Below, one piece after another: positions 1-8,121 of a DNA stretch of 24,272 nucleotides. The translations under genes and the position numbers were made by a program. Where the stretch lies: assembly GCA_049613795.1 (NCBI GenBank), contig JBMZCX010000047.1:1-24272 (forward strand), in the 5' to 3' direction. Below the pieces are notes generated by a model that made no database searches, was not told the DNA's origin, and saw only the letters and a list, made by a program, of their open reading frames with translations. Within the stretch, counting starts at the first letter, position 1. Every line of letters begins with the position of its first letter. The stretch comes from Thalassotalea_B sp049613795. GTDB taxonomy: Bacteria; Pseudomonadota; Gammaproteobacteria; Enterobacterales; Alteromonadaceae.

Positions 1-211
1 TCATGGTAAACAATTATGTGAGTTTCTGCTAAAGCACTTGCCTGAAAAACATCATGAACAATTTAACGTATTATCGCAACAAGGGTTAAGCAACCGTTAT
101 CAAGCCACTGAAAACAAGGTAGATGCAGATTTACAACAAGCAGCCTTACTTTGGATAACACACGCCTTGCCCGCAAAAAATAAACAACACGAAAGCGAGG
201 CCTACTTATGA
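1..211 (+). CDS. C-terminal part of a DUF4381-type membrane protein (partial)
   Basis: An open frame enters from the left edge (codons in phase with position 2) and ends at TGA 209-211, giving about 69 residues ending in HESEAYL. The stop overlaps the next start as ATGA, so the two genes are translationally coupled. In gammaproteobacterial Bat operons the gene just before batA encodes a short DUF4381 membrane protein of about 150-170 residues. Position and the visible tail, with its ALLWITHALPA segment near the end, fit that. The N-terminal membrane segment that would prove it lies outside the window, so the family name is inferred mainly from context. The frame is certainly coding, given the coupling and the unbroken reading. 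Confidence 0.72.
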   Translation, partial: HGKQLCEFLLKHLPEKHHEQFNVLSQQGLSNRYQATENKVDADLQQAALLWITHALPAKNKQHESEAYL

Positions 212-1218
212 TCAGCTTTGGCCTAATTTGGGTATTAGCCCTACTCCCTTTACCGTTAATTATATACTGGTTACCAGCAAAGTCTTACCGTGAACCTGCG
301 TCATTAAAAATGCCAACCTTAGTACCTGGCGTAAAAGCGCAAGCCGTTAGTAATAGTCGTAAAAAAACACCCTTATGGTTATTAGCTTTACTCTGGATTT
401 TGTTAGTTTTTTCAGCCAGTCAACCTCAATGGTTAGGCGAAGCAATTAATATTCCAACCGAAGGTAGAGAAATGATGCTAGCGGTTGATTTATCAGGCAG
501 TATGCAAGTTGAAGATATGAGCTTAAACGGCCGTACGGTTAACCGCTTAACCATGTTAAAAGAGCTGCTAGGTGAATTTATTGACCGACGCGTTGGCGAT
601 AGACTGGGATTAATATTGTTTGGTGACGATGCTTACATGCAAACCCCCATGACATATGATCGAAACACCGTTCAACAAATGTTAGATGAAACCGTTTTAG
701 GACTCGTTGGCAAGCAAACCGCTATTGGCGATGCTATTGCCCTTGCGGTAAAACGTTTTGACGAGAAAAAAGAGTCTAACCGCGTATTATTATTATTAAC
801 CGATGGTCAAAATACCGCGGGTAAAATAACACCTGATCAAGCACTCGAATTAGCGGTTGCTAAAAAAATTACTATCTACTCTGTCGGAATTGGCGCAGAT
901 GTTATGGTGCAAAAGTCTTTATTTGGCGCGCGTAAAGTTAACCCTTCGAGCGAATTAGACGAAGACTCACTAAAGCGTTTAGCTGAGCAAACCAACGGGC
1001 AATATTTTCGCGCACGCAGTAGTGAAGACATGAGCCAAATTTATCAGTTACTTGACGAACTTGAACCCGTTGAGCAAGAACAACAACAAATGCGTCCACT
1101 AACTTCATTATTTTATTATCCATTATCAGCGGCACTGGCCTTAGCATTTGGCTACTTACTTTGGATAACTTTTTCACAGCGCTTTCGTTTTAAAAGCCAC
1201 AGAGAGGAGTTAATATGA
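208..1218 (+). CDS. batA: BatA-like VWA domain membrane protein
   Basis: This 336-residue inner-membrane protein of the aerotolerance (Bat) operon belongs to a family that usually acts beside a MoxR AAA ATPase as a metal-dependent adhesion or chaperone-like module; its exact role is unsettled. Membrane segments lie near residues 4-22, 56-72 and 303-321, placing the von Willebrand A domain (about 86-285) outside the cytoplasm. The MIDAS metal site is complete: D94-x-S96-x-S98 (DLSGS), T171 and D199 (LLTDG). The start ATG overlaps the upstream stop, and the stop TGA (1216-1218) overlaps the next ATG (1215). Length and topology are normal for BatA. Function beyond a metal-binding VWA scaffold cannot be read from the sequence. 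Confidence 0.92.
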   Translation: MISFGLIWVLALLPLPLIIYWLPAKSYREPASLKMPTLVPGVKAQAVSNSRKKTPLWLLALLWILLVFSASQPQWLGEAINIPTEGREMMLAVDLSGSMQVEDMSLNGRTVNRLTMLKELLGEFIDRRVGDRLGLILFGDDAYMQTPMTYDRNTVQQMLDETVLGLVGKQTAIGDAIALAVKRFDEKKESNRVLLLLTDGQNTAGKITPDQALELAVAKKITIYSVGIGADVMVQKSLFGARKVNPSSELDEDSLKRLAEQTNGQYFRARSSEDMSQIYQLLDELEPVEQEQQQMRPLTSLFYYPLSAALALAFGYLLWITFSQRFRFKSHREELI

Positions 1219-3074
1219 TCGCCGACTTTCATTTTATTCGCCCGTGGTGGCTATTGGCAATTATGGGGTTAATATTTGCCATTCAGTTATTAAAGAAATA
1301 TCGTCTTAGCCAATCGGGCTGGCAGCAACTATTGCCTAAGCATTTAGCTAACGAACTTATTGATAATAAGCAAAACACTAAGCCGCTGTCGTTAACCTTA
1401 CCATTTATTATTGGGTTATTAACCATTACCGCATTAGCAGGCCCAACATGGAAAAAACTCCCTCAGCCTGTTTACCAAGTTGCTCGTGGCTCTGTACTGA
1501 TAATGGATATGTCGTATTCGATGTACGCTACCGATATTGCCCCTAATCGTTTAACCCGCGCACGTTATAAGGCGATTGATTTACTCGATAATTTGAACGA
1601 AGGTGAAATAGGCTTAATTGCTTATGCTGGCGATGCTTTTGTCATCAGCCCGCTCACCGAAGACATTAATAATATTAAGTTGTTATTACCTTCATTAAGC
1701 CCTGATTTAATGCCAGAGCTGGGTAGCAACCCTTATGCGGCACTCTCTTTAGCTAATGAAATGCTTAAAAACGCAGGACACTTAAGTGGTGACATTTATT
1801 GGTTTACCGACGGCATCGATAATTCAGACATTCAAGATATTACTCAGTGGTCACGAGATTTCCCACATCGTTTGAATATATTAGGTGTGGGTACACGCTC
1901 AGGCGCTCCTATTAAGCTGAATAATGGCGAATTAATGAAAGATAACCAAGGTGGCATTATTATTCCTAAACTATCTGAATCTGCGTTAAAAGGTGTTGCC
2001 AGCCGTGGGCGCGGCAACTTTTCTACCTTAGTAACCAATGACAGTGATATTAAGACATTATTGCAACAGCCGTTAAACAACAGTTCAGAAAAAAAATCAG
2101 AAAATGCGAGTAATAGTGGCGACCAATGGCAAGAATTCGGTCCTTATCTATTATTGCTTATTTTACCGCTGGTATTAGGTTATTTCAGACGTGGCAGCTT
2201 ACTCGCTGTATTACCGGTATTTATATTAATCACTCCGCATCAGCAAGCCCGTGCAGACATATGGCAAGATCTTTGGAAAACGAAAGACCAACAAGGCCAA
2301 GCGCATTTTAGTGCACAAGAGTATAACAAAGCCGCCGAGCAATTTAACGATCCTCTGTGGCAAGGCAGTGCCCACTATAAAGCAGGAAACTATGAAGAGG
2401 CCTTAGCGTCATTTCAACAAGTAGACTCGCCAGAATCTCTTTACAACCAAGGTAATGCCTTCGCCAAGCTACAACAGTTTGACCAAGCACTAGCCGCTTA
2501 CGACAAAGTGCTTAAGCAGCAACCCAATAATGAAAGCGCTCAAGCTAACAAGTCGTTAATTGAACAATTAAAAAAACAGCAAGAGCAACAAAACAAGCAG
2601 CAGGAAGGCGAGAAAAACCAAGACCAACAGCAAGACGGTGAACAAGAAAACGATCAACAGCAAAATTCAGATCAAAACAAGCAGCAAGACGGCGAGCAAA
2701 GCGCTGAACAAAACTCTGAGCAAAAAAAGGGTGATCCACAAAGTTCAGATCAGCAATCTGAGCAAGATAAAAAAGAGCAAGAGCAACAATCAAAGCAACA
2801 AAAGTCTGACGCTGAAAAGCAAGCCGAAGAAAAGAAAAAGCAGCAAGAAGCCGCAACCAAAGAGCAAAAAGAAAATGAAGAAGGCACACCAGCCGAGCAA
2901 CAAGCCGCTAAAATGGCACAGGCCCAGCTAGACAAAGAAACTGAGCAAAAGCATCAGCAAATTCTCAATAAAGTCACTGATGACCCGTACATGTTATTAC
3001 GTAATAAAATGCAGCTTGAATATCAAAAACGACGCCAAAGTGGTAGTCACACAGGAGTTAAGAAAAAGTGGTAA
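1215..3074 (+). CDS. batB: BatB/BatC fusion: VWA domain protein with TPRs and a Gln-rich tail
   Basis: This 619-residue membrane protein is a second Bat VWA protein fused to a TPR region, corresponding to BatB plus BatC of organisms that encode them separately. N-terminal membrane segments are near residues 10-26 and 58-76. The VWA domain (about 90-285) has MIDAS D98-x-S100-x-S102 (DMSYS) and D199 (WFTDG). Hydrophobic segments near 309-323 and 327-340 follow. TPR-like helices run from about 364 to 440 (HYKAGNYEEALASFQQ and NQGNAFAKLQQFDQALAAYD). Residues about 450-590 are low-complexity Gln/Lys/Glu/Asp, with recurring QQDGEQ-like units. A good Shine-Dalgarno (AGAGAGGAG) lies within the end of batA, and the start overlaps its stop as ATGA. 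The gene ends 7 nt inside batD. The long frame on the opposite strand at 2545-2889 is only a shadow of the Gln-rich tract. Confidence 0.92.
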   Translation: MIADFHFIRPWWLLAIMGLIFAIQLLKKYRLSQSGWQQLLPKHLANELIDNKQNTKPLSLTLPFIIGLLTITALAGPTWKKLPQPVYQVARGSVLIMDMSYSMYATDIAPNRLTRARYKAIDLLDNLNEGEIGLIAYAGDAFVISPLTEDINNIKLLLPSLSPDLMPELGSNPYAALSLANEMLKNAGHLSGDIYWFTDGIDNSDIQDITQWSRDFPHRLNILGVGTRSGAPIKLNNGELMKDNQGGIIIPKLSESALKGVASRGRGNFSTLVTNDSDIKTLLQQPLNNSSEKKSENASNSGDQWQEFGPYLLLLILPLVLGYFRRGSLLAVLPVFILITPHQQARADIWQDLWKTKDQQGQAHFSAQEYNKAAEQFNDPLWQGSAHYKAGNYEEALASFQQVDSPESLYNQGNAFAKLQQFDQALAAYDKVLKQQPNNESAQANKSLIEQLKKQQEQQNKQQEGEKNQDQQQDGEQENDQQQNSDQNKQQDGEQSAEQNSEQKKGDPQSSDQQSEQDKKEQEQQSKQQKSDAEKQAEEKKKQQEAATKEQKENEEGTPAEQQAAKMAQAQLDKETEQKHQQILNKVTDDPYMLLRNKMQLEYQKRRQSGSHTGVKKKW

Positions 3075-4741
3075 AGCAAATATTCTGCCTTGTAATTTTA
3101 CTTGTTTGTTTACAAGCTCAAGCCTTAGCTGAAGTGGTCGCTTCAGTCGATAAGAACCCTGTTATTGTTAACGAGTCATTTGTTTTAACCGTTACTGCCA
3201 ACGACGATGTAGACACAAATGCACTCGACACTAGCGCCTTATTGAGCGACTTTATTGTTGGTCGTACTTCGGTAAGCTCGCAAACCAGTATGGTTAATTT
3301 TAAAACCTCGCGTTTAACCACATGGACCACGGTATTAATTGCTAAAAAAGCGGGTAATTACACCATTCCTTCTTTTTCAATCGACGGTAAAAATACACAA
3401 CCTATTAGCGTAAACGTCATATTAGCTTCAGACTCAAAGGCAAGCGCCCAGCAAGACATTTTTATTACTAATGACATTTCAACCAAAGAGGTTTTCGTTC
3501 AACAGCAATTAACCTTAACGGTTAAGCTACACTTTTCGTCTGAGCTTAAACGCGGCAGCCTAACCGAACCAGAGTTAGCTGGTGCTAACATTGCGCAAAT
3601 AGGTAAAGACATTGAAAACGAAACCATTATTAATGGCCGTCGATACCGCGTAATTGAGCGTACTTATGCTATTAGCCCACAACAAAGTGGCGATTTTGTG
3701 ATCACGTCTCCGCTCTTTTCAGGCGAAATAATGAAACCATCTACACGTCGTAGCAACTTTTTAAGCTTTGCTGAAACTAAACCAGTTAGCGTTATTGGTG
3801 AAGAAATAGCGATCTCGGTAAAACCTATTCCTACCGATTACCAAGGCGTGTGGCTACCTAGTGAGTTAATTGCTATTCATCAAGAGTGGCAACCAAAACC
3901 TAAAAACTTTAAAGTGGGTGAACCTATTACTCGCGTTATTACGTTAACTGCTGCGGGTCTTTCAAAAGAGCAGCTCCCCCTTATTGAAATGGAAATGCCT
4001 ACGGGATTAAAAGTTTACCCTGACCAAGCAGAGCTACACACAGGCATCAATAATAATCGCTTGGTAAGTCAAAAGGTAAGAAATTTTGCTATTGTTGCCA
4101 GTAAGTCAGGGGAATATCTTTTACCTGAAATAACCATCCCTTGGTGGAACACTCAAACCAATAGAATGGAGTATGCGACTATTGCCGCTGAAACAATTAC
4201 TATTGCGCCTAATGCCGATATTGTAGAAACACCTCAAGCTGTTACGGCAATACCTCAAGCTAGCGTACCAGCAGAAAAACCAGTTGAAACAACTGCACCC
4301 ACCCAAGTTATTATTGAAAAAACATCTTGGTTGCAATGGCTATTTCTAGGTTTATGGTTACTTACCTGTTTAGCATGGTGGCTTTCTGCTAAAAGAAAAC
4401 CTTCTATACACAACACCAATAAAACAGCTCAAAAAAGTACTGACGCTTACCTTACCTTACTTGCCGCTTGCAAGAAAAATGAGCTAACCAACATTATGGC
4501 ACTTATTGTACCTTGGTATCGCCAATTAACTGCTCAGCAAGTAGCAACGCTATCAGACGTTTGCCAACACGTTAACGACCCTGCTTTTGAACGAGAAATC
4601 GCTGAACTACAACATGCTTGCTATGGTAAATCACCAAGCGCATGGCAAAGTGAGCAACTACTTAAATTGATACAAGCAATTAATAAACAACCTCCTAGCC
4701 ACAAAAATAATGAACAAACTACATTTTCATTAAACCCCTAA
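3068..4741 (+). CDS. batD: BatD-like protein (GTG start)
   Basis: This 557-residue protein of the BatD family is the large extracytoplasmic partner that normally closes the Bat operon. A signal peptide is evident: Lys3, hydrophobic IFCLVILLVCLQAQA, then ALA-EV with cleavage likely after A21. A long beta-rich region follows. One membrane helix lies near residues 421-441 (WLQWLFLGLWLLTCLAWWL), leaving a cytoplasmic C-terminal tail of about 115 residues. The start is GTG at 3068, overlapping the upstream stop (3072-3074). It is supported by AGGAG at 3053-3057, ten bases upstream, and by the signal peptide beginning immediately. A terminator-like hairpin follows the stop. Family assignment is good from topology and operon position; biochemical function is unknown. 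Confidence 0.88.
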   Translation: MVKQIFCLVILLVCLQAQALAEVVASVDKNPVIVNESFVLTVTANDDVDTNALDTSALLSDFIVGRTSVSSQTSMVNFKTSRLTTWTTVLIAKKAGNYTIPSFSIDGKNTQPISVNVILASDSKASAQQDIFITNDISTKEVFVQQQLTLTVKLHFSSELKRGSLTEPELAGANIAQIGKDIENETIINGRRYRVIERTYAISPQQSGDFVITSPLFSGEIMKPSTRRSNFLSFAETKPVSVIGEEIAISVKPIPTDYQGVWLPSELIAIHQEWQPKPKNFKVGEPITRVITLTAAGLSKEQLPLIEMEMPTGLKVYPDQAELHTGINNNRLVSQKVRNFAIVASKSGEYLLPEITIPWWNTQTNRMEYATIAAETITIAPNADIVETPQAVTAIPQASVPAEKPVETTAPTQVIIEKTSWLQWLFLGLWLLTCLAWWLSAKRKPSIHNTNKTAQKSTDAYLTLLAACKKNELTNIMALIVPWYRQLTAQQVATLSDVCQHVNDPAFEREIAELQHACYGKSPSAWQSEQLLKLIQAINKQPPSHKNNEQTTFSLNP

Positions 4742-4774
4742 GGTCTGTTGATCTTTAAGGTAAGTCAAAATTAG

Positions 4775-4820
4775 CAAGTATAGCCGCAGTTAATGAACTA
4801 GCTGCTATGCTTGTTTTATC
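4775..4820 (+). terminator. Probable rho-independent terminator after batD
   Basis: CAAGTATAGC (4775-4784) pairs with GCTATGCTTG (4804-4813) as a 10-bp stem with one G-U pair. The 19-nt loop can itself fold (AGTT/AACT). TTTTATC follows the stem. It lies 34 bases after the batD stop. The large loop makes it weaker than a textbook terminator. Confidence 0.5.
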
Positions 4821-4871
4821 ACGAGTATTCAAGCTCCATCAATTCACCATTGAAATATATTTTTATCCTTT

Positions 4872-4900
4872 GAAATTTTTTTTGGTGGCTGTAGGTCTAT
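4872..4900 (+). promoter_or_regulatory. Candidate ECF-type promoter for the sigma factor operon
   Basis: GAAATTT (4872-4878) resembles the GAACTT-type -35 element recognised by RpoE-like sigma factors. After a 16-base spacer comes GTCTAT (4895-4900), resembling the GTCTAA-type -10. ECF factors commonly autoregulate, so such a site is expected here. The predicted transcription start would fall at or next to the ATG at 4907. One base of the -35 core differs and there is no experimental support, so this remains a candidate. Confidence 0.33.
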
Positions 4901-4906
4901 AACATT

Positions 4907-5422
4907 ATGGCGACAAAACAAATACGATATGAAGCTTTAGTTAACGCATTACATGGCGATCTTTTTCGCTATGCGTACTGGCTTACCCACGATAAACACG
5001 TGGCCGAAGACTTAGTTCAAGAAACGTTTTTACGAGCTTGGCGAGCGCTTGACTCACTTAAAGACGAAAAAGCGGCTAAGTCATGGTTAATTACTATTTT
5101 ACGGCGTGAAAATGCCCGACGCTTCGAGCGTAAACGCTTTGAAATGAGCGAATATGAAGAAGCAACCGTAGTTGATACCCAATTAATGAGTAATGAGCAA
5201 GACATAGAGAACCAATGGCTCAGAGAAAAAATAGCACAAATGCCAGAGGAATATAGAGAACCTTTGGTATTACAAGTGATAGGTGGCTTTAGCGGTGAAG
5301 AAATCGCAAGCATGTTATCACTTAATAAAAACACCGTAATGACACGCCTTTTTAGAGCACGTAACCAGCTTAAAGAAGCGCTTGATGAACAATCTATTGT
5401 AAGAGGTCAATCTAATGGATGA
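4907..5422 (+). CDS. ECF-family RNA polymerase sigma factor
   Basis: This 171-residue extracytoplasmic-function sigma factor directs RNA polymerase to a small set of promoters once released from its anti-sigma partner. Region 2 spans about residues 14-79, with the core-binding signature DLVQETFLRAW (35-45). Region 4 spans about 105-158, with a helix-turn-helix in GFSGEEIASMLSLNKNTVMTRLFRAR. There is no region 1 or 3, as usual for ECF factors. The start has only a poor ribosome site: AGG at 4893-4895 is 11 bases away. The next gene starts 8 bases inside this one, giving tight coupling to a DUF3379 protein, its probable anti-sigma factor. The regulon and inducing signal cannot be told from the window. 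Confidence 0.9.
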   Translation: MATKQIRYEALVNALHGDLFRYAYWLTHDKHVAEDLVQETFLRAWRALDSLKDEKAAKSWLITILRRENARRFERKRFEMSEYEEATVVDTQLMSNEQDIENQWLREKIAQMPEEYREPLVLQVIGGFSGEEIASMLSLNKNTVMTRLFRARNQLKEALDEQSIVRGQSNG

Positions 5423-6128
5423 TTTGCAATTTAGACGCAGTTTGTATGCAGATCCCAAAAATAGTGACGACGAACTATTAGCCGCACTAGCTAAAGATCC
5501 TGCCAAGCAAAAATTTGCACAAGAACTTAATGCCCTTGATGAAAAAATAGCGCAAGCACTAAACGTCCCTGTACCTGACGGCCTAGCACAACAATTAATG
5601 TTAAAGCAGTCGTTAGCCAGCCATCAACAACGTAAGCGTAAAACACGGGTGCAATTGGCGTTAGCCGCATCTATTGCAATGACTTTTGGCATTGCTTTTA
5701 GCTTAATGCAATTTTCACCCGCTTATACGTCGTTAAGTGACTACGCTTTTGCCCATGTTGAACATGAAGCACAGTATTTCAATAATAACGATCAAGCGCG
5801 TGTTAGCTTAGCCAGTTTAAACCAAAAAATGTCGTCATTTGATGGTGCATTTACCAGTGCGTTTGGTGAGTTAATTGCCGTTAATTTTTGTCGATTTGAT
5901 AGCGTAAAAAGCCTTCATTTAGTATTTAAAGGACAATCTAGCCCTGTTAATATTTTTGTTGTGCCTAACAATGAATATTTAAACCTAAATGAACATTTTG
6001 AAAATAGTAAAATGCAGGGTTTGGTAAACACCTACGCCAATAATAAAATTATTATTGTTGGTGATAAAAGAGAGCCATTAAAAGACTGGCAAGCAAGTAT
6101 TAATCAAAAAGTTCGCTGGTCTATCTAG
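5415..6128 (+). CDS. DUF3379-family membrane protein, probable anti-sigma factor
   Basis: This 237-residue single-pass membrane protein opens with MDDLQFRRSLYADP, typical of the DUF3379 family. Residues 1-75 are charged and helical and presumably cytoplasmic, binding the sigma factor. A membrane helix is at about 79-98 (VQLALAASIAMTFGIAFSLM) just after a basic patch QQRKRK. The remaining 135 or so residues should be periplasmic. No zinc-binding HxxxCxxC motif of ZAS anti-sigma factors is present; the one periplasmic cysteine visible is in AVNFCRFDS. The gene overlaps the sigma factor by 8 bases. Family membership is seen in the sequence; the anti-sigma role is inferred from architecture and coupling. 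Confidence 0.82.
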   Translation: MDDLQFRRSLYADPKNSDDELLAALAKDPAKQKFAQELNALDEKIAQALNVPVPDGLAQQLMLKQSLASHQQRKRKTRVQLALAASIAMTFGIAFSLMQFSPAYTSLSDYAFAHVEHEAQYFNNNDQARVSLASLNQKMSSFDGAFTSAFGELIAVNFCRFDSVKSLHLVFKGQSSPVNIFVVPNNEYLNLNEHFENSKMQGLVNTYANNKIIIVGDKREPLKDWQASINQKVRWSI

Positions 6129-6310
6129 ACCTAGTTCGAATTAGCTAAAAATCCACTCAAGACCCTTATAAAAAAGGAGAGTGCCTATTAACACCTATTG
6201 AGTTAACTAAGATTAGCCATGCACAAGGCTAGCTACATTTCATGCCTTCATCGAAGGGATCTTATTAGCACTTGCCATAAACTGTCAACTTATAGCAAAA
6301 CGATTAATAT

Positions 6311-6351
6311 ACCTTAAAGGAGTAATACAATTAATCCTTTAAGGTTTTTTT
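6311..6351. terminator. Strong hairpin terminator between convergent DUF3379 and putP genes
   Basis: ACCTTAAAGGA (6311-6321) and TCCTTTAAGGT (6335-6345) form a perfect 11-bp stem with a 13-base loop. Seven consecutive T (6345-6351) follow on the plus strand, ideal for ending the sigma/anti-sigma transcript. Read on the minus strand, the T-rich stretch after the stem is weaker, but the hairpin sits 22 bases beyond the putP stop and probably serves both. The rest of 6129-6310 shows no gene or other structure. Confidence 0.85.
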
Positions 6352-6372
6352 AAGCTGAACTCGATTGACGCA

Positions 6373-7857
6373 CTAATGATGCTTAACGACTTCATCAAAA
6401 GTTTGCTCAATTTCAATCTGGGGTTTATGCGTTAGTATGCTGACCGAAACAACCGCTATAGTAGAAAAAATAAAGCCAGGCACTATTTCATAAATAGTGG
6501 AGCTTAAAGACTGACCATTAAAAGTAAATGGCGCATAAATCCAAAATAACACCGTGGATGCCCCAACAAGCATGCCAGCTAGTGCACCATTTCTATTCAT
6601 TTTTTTCCAATGTAGGCTTAAAATAATAACAGGGCCAAAAGCCGCACCAAAACCTGCCCAAGCATTACTCACTAAGGTTAAAATAGAGCTATTACGATCA
6701 AATGCTAACATTACCGCCACAACAGCTACCAATAGTACTGATAACCGTCCCACCAATACTAATTGCTTTTCTGACGCGGTTTTATTTAAAAAGGCTTGAT
6801 AGAAATCACCCGTTAATGAACTAGACGTCACTAAAAGCTGTGAAGAAATCGTGCTCATAATTGCAGCTAGAATAGCCGCTAATAAAAAACCAGCGATGAA
6901 TGGATGAAACAATAACTGTGATAAAAAGATAAAAATAGTTTCAGCATCATTTAATACTGCACCTGATTTAGCCACATACGCAATACCAACAAATCCCGTA
7001 GCAACAGCGCCACATACCGAAACGATCATCCAACTCATACCAATGCGACGAGCCGCAGGTAAATCATTAATTGAACGAATCGCCATAAAACGTACAATAA
7101 TGTGAGGCTGACCAAAATAACCTAGTCCCCAAGCCATAGCAGAGACAATACCAATTGCTGTTACACCGCCAAAAAGATTGAGCATTTCAGGATTAATGGT
7201 ATTAATACTGTCACTGACCGCAGTAATACCACCAACATCACTAATAACAACCACAGGCACTAATATTAATGCCAAAAACATAATACAGCCTTGCACAAAA
7301 TCCGTTAAGCTTACCGCTAAAAAGCCGCCAAATAAGGTATACGCAACAACAACACCTGCCGTAATATAAAGCCCTAAGTTATAGTCTAAACCAAACGAAC
7401 TTTCGAAAAGCTTACCGCCAGCAACAATACCCGACGAAGTATATAAGGTAAAAAATAGAATAATAACGATTGATGATACTAAACGTAGCATTCGGCTTTT
7501 ATCGTGAAAGCGATTTTCAAAGTAATCAGGTAAGGTTATCGAGTTATTAGCCACTTCGGTATAGGTTCTCAACCTTGGTGCAACAATTAAATAATTGATG
7601 TAAGCGCCAATAATTAAACCTATTGCAATCCATATACTGCTTAATCCAGTTAAATACATTGCACCTGGTAACCCCATTAACATCCACCCGCTCATATCTG
7701 ATGCACCAGCAGATAATGCCGTAACCGACGGGCTTAAGTTTCGTCCTCCAAGCATAAAACCAGCGACATCACTGGTTGATTTTTTATAAGCGTACCAACC
7801 AATAGCTAGCATAGTGATAAAATATAAAGCGAGTGCAATAAACGTTGCTGTGGTCAA
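6373..7857 (-). CDS. putP: Sodium/proline symporter PutP
   Basis: This SSS/SLC5-family transporter takes up proline with sodium across the inner membrane through about 13 helices. The match to E. coli PutP is extensive: GGRNLSPSVTALSAGASDMS, WLMLMG-like WMLMGLPGAMYLTG, GWGLGYFGQPHI-type WGLGYFGQPHIIVRFMA, AWAGFGAAFGPV and YEIVPGFIF. The residue matching sodium-ligand Asp55 is present in GASDMS, and the MSTISSQLLV stretch of the second sodium-site helix is intact. The frame opens at TTG 7869, but GGAGG (complement of 7863-7867) lies five bases before a second TTG at 7857. I therefore place the start there, giving 494 residues (E. coli has 502). No putA lies nearby. The gene is divergent from the EAL-HDOD gene and shares a 264-base AT-rich spacer with it. 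Confidence 0.93.
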   Translation of the reverse strand: MTTATFIALALYFITMLAIGWYAYKKSTSDVAGFMLGGRNLSPSVTALSAGASDMSGWMLMGLPGAMYLTGLSSIWIAIGLIIGAYINYLIVAPRLRTYTEVANNSITLPDYFENRFHDKSRMLRLVSSIVIILFFTLYTSSGIVAGGKLFESSFGLDYNLGLYITAGVVVAYTLFGGFLAVSLTDFVQGCIMFLALILVPVVVISDVGGITAVSDSINTINPEMLNLFGGVTAIGIVSAMAWGLGYFGQPHIIVRFMAIRSINDLPAARRIGMSWMIVSVCGAVATGFVGIAYVAKSGAVLNDAETIFIFLSQLLFHPFIAGFLLAAILAAIMSTISSQLLVTSSSLTGDFYQAFLNKTASEKQLVLVGRLSVLLVAVVAVMLAFDRNSSILTLVSNAWAGFGAAFGPVIILSLHWKKMNRNGALAGMLVGASTVLFWIYAPFTFNGQSLSSTIYEIVPGFIFSTIAVVSVSILTHKPQIEIEQTFDEVVKHH

Positions 7858-8121
7858 AAAAGCCTCCAAGACTATTAATTATTTTTATTAACAATTTAAT
7901 TACAGTAAAAAAACAAAAAAAGCAAAAACAAAGGACTATAATATGATCAATTGATTCATTTATCTTCTTTGTGTTAATAATATTAAGTCATCAGGTGTAT
8001 CGAATATCTGCCAAAAGAAAGTAATATTTTTAATCACATTGAATTTTTCAAATTAAAATATTTAATGAATTTATTAACTTTTTATAATATCTTTAAAAAG
8101 TTAAAATAATCAGGACGCTAT

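Noticed and set aside
2545..2931. Overlapping open frames on both strands over the Gln-rich tail of the BatB/BatC gene
   Set aside because: They are by-products of the CAA/CAG/AAA-rich codons; their products are low complexity, have no ribosome sites and lie wholly inside a well-supported gene.
7937..7959. TATAAT followed by a near-palindrome centred on TCAATTGA in the putP/EAL-HDOD spacer, with a similar TCAATTGA near 21772
   Set aside because: No acceptable -35 accompanies the hexamer. TCAATTGA also occurs inside genes (near 11047 and 19868), and the number of hits is about what chance gives in AT-rich DNA.
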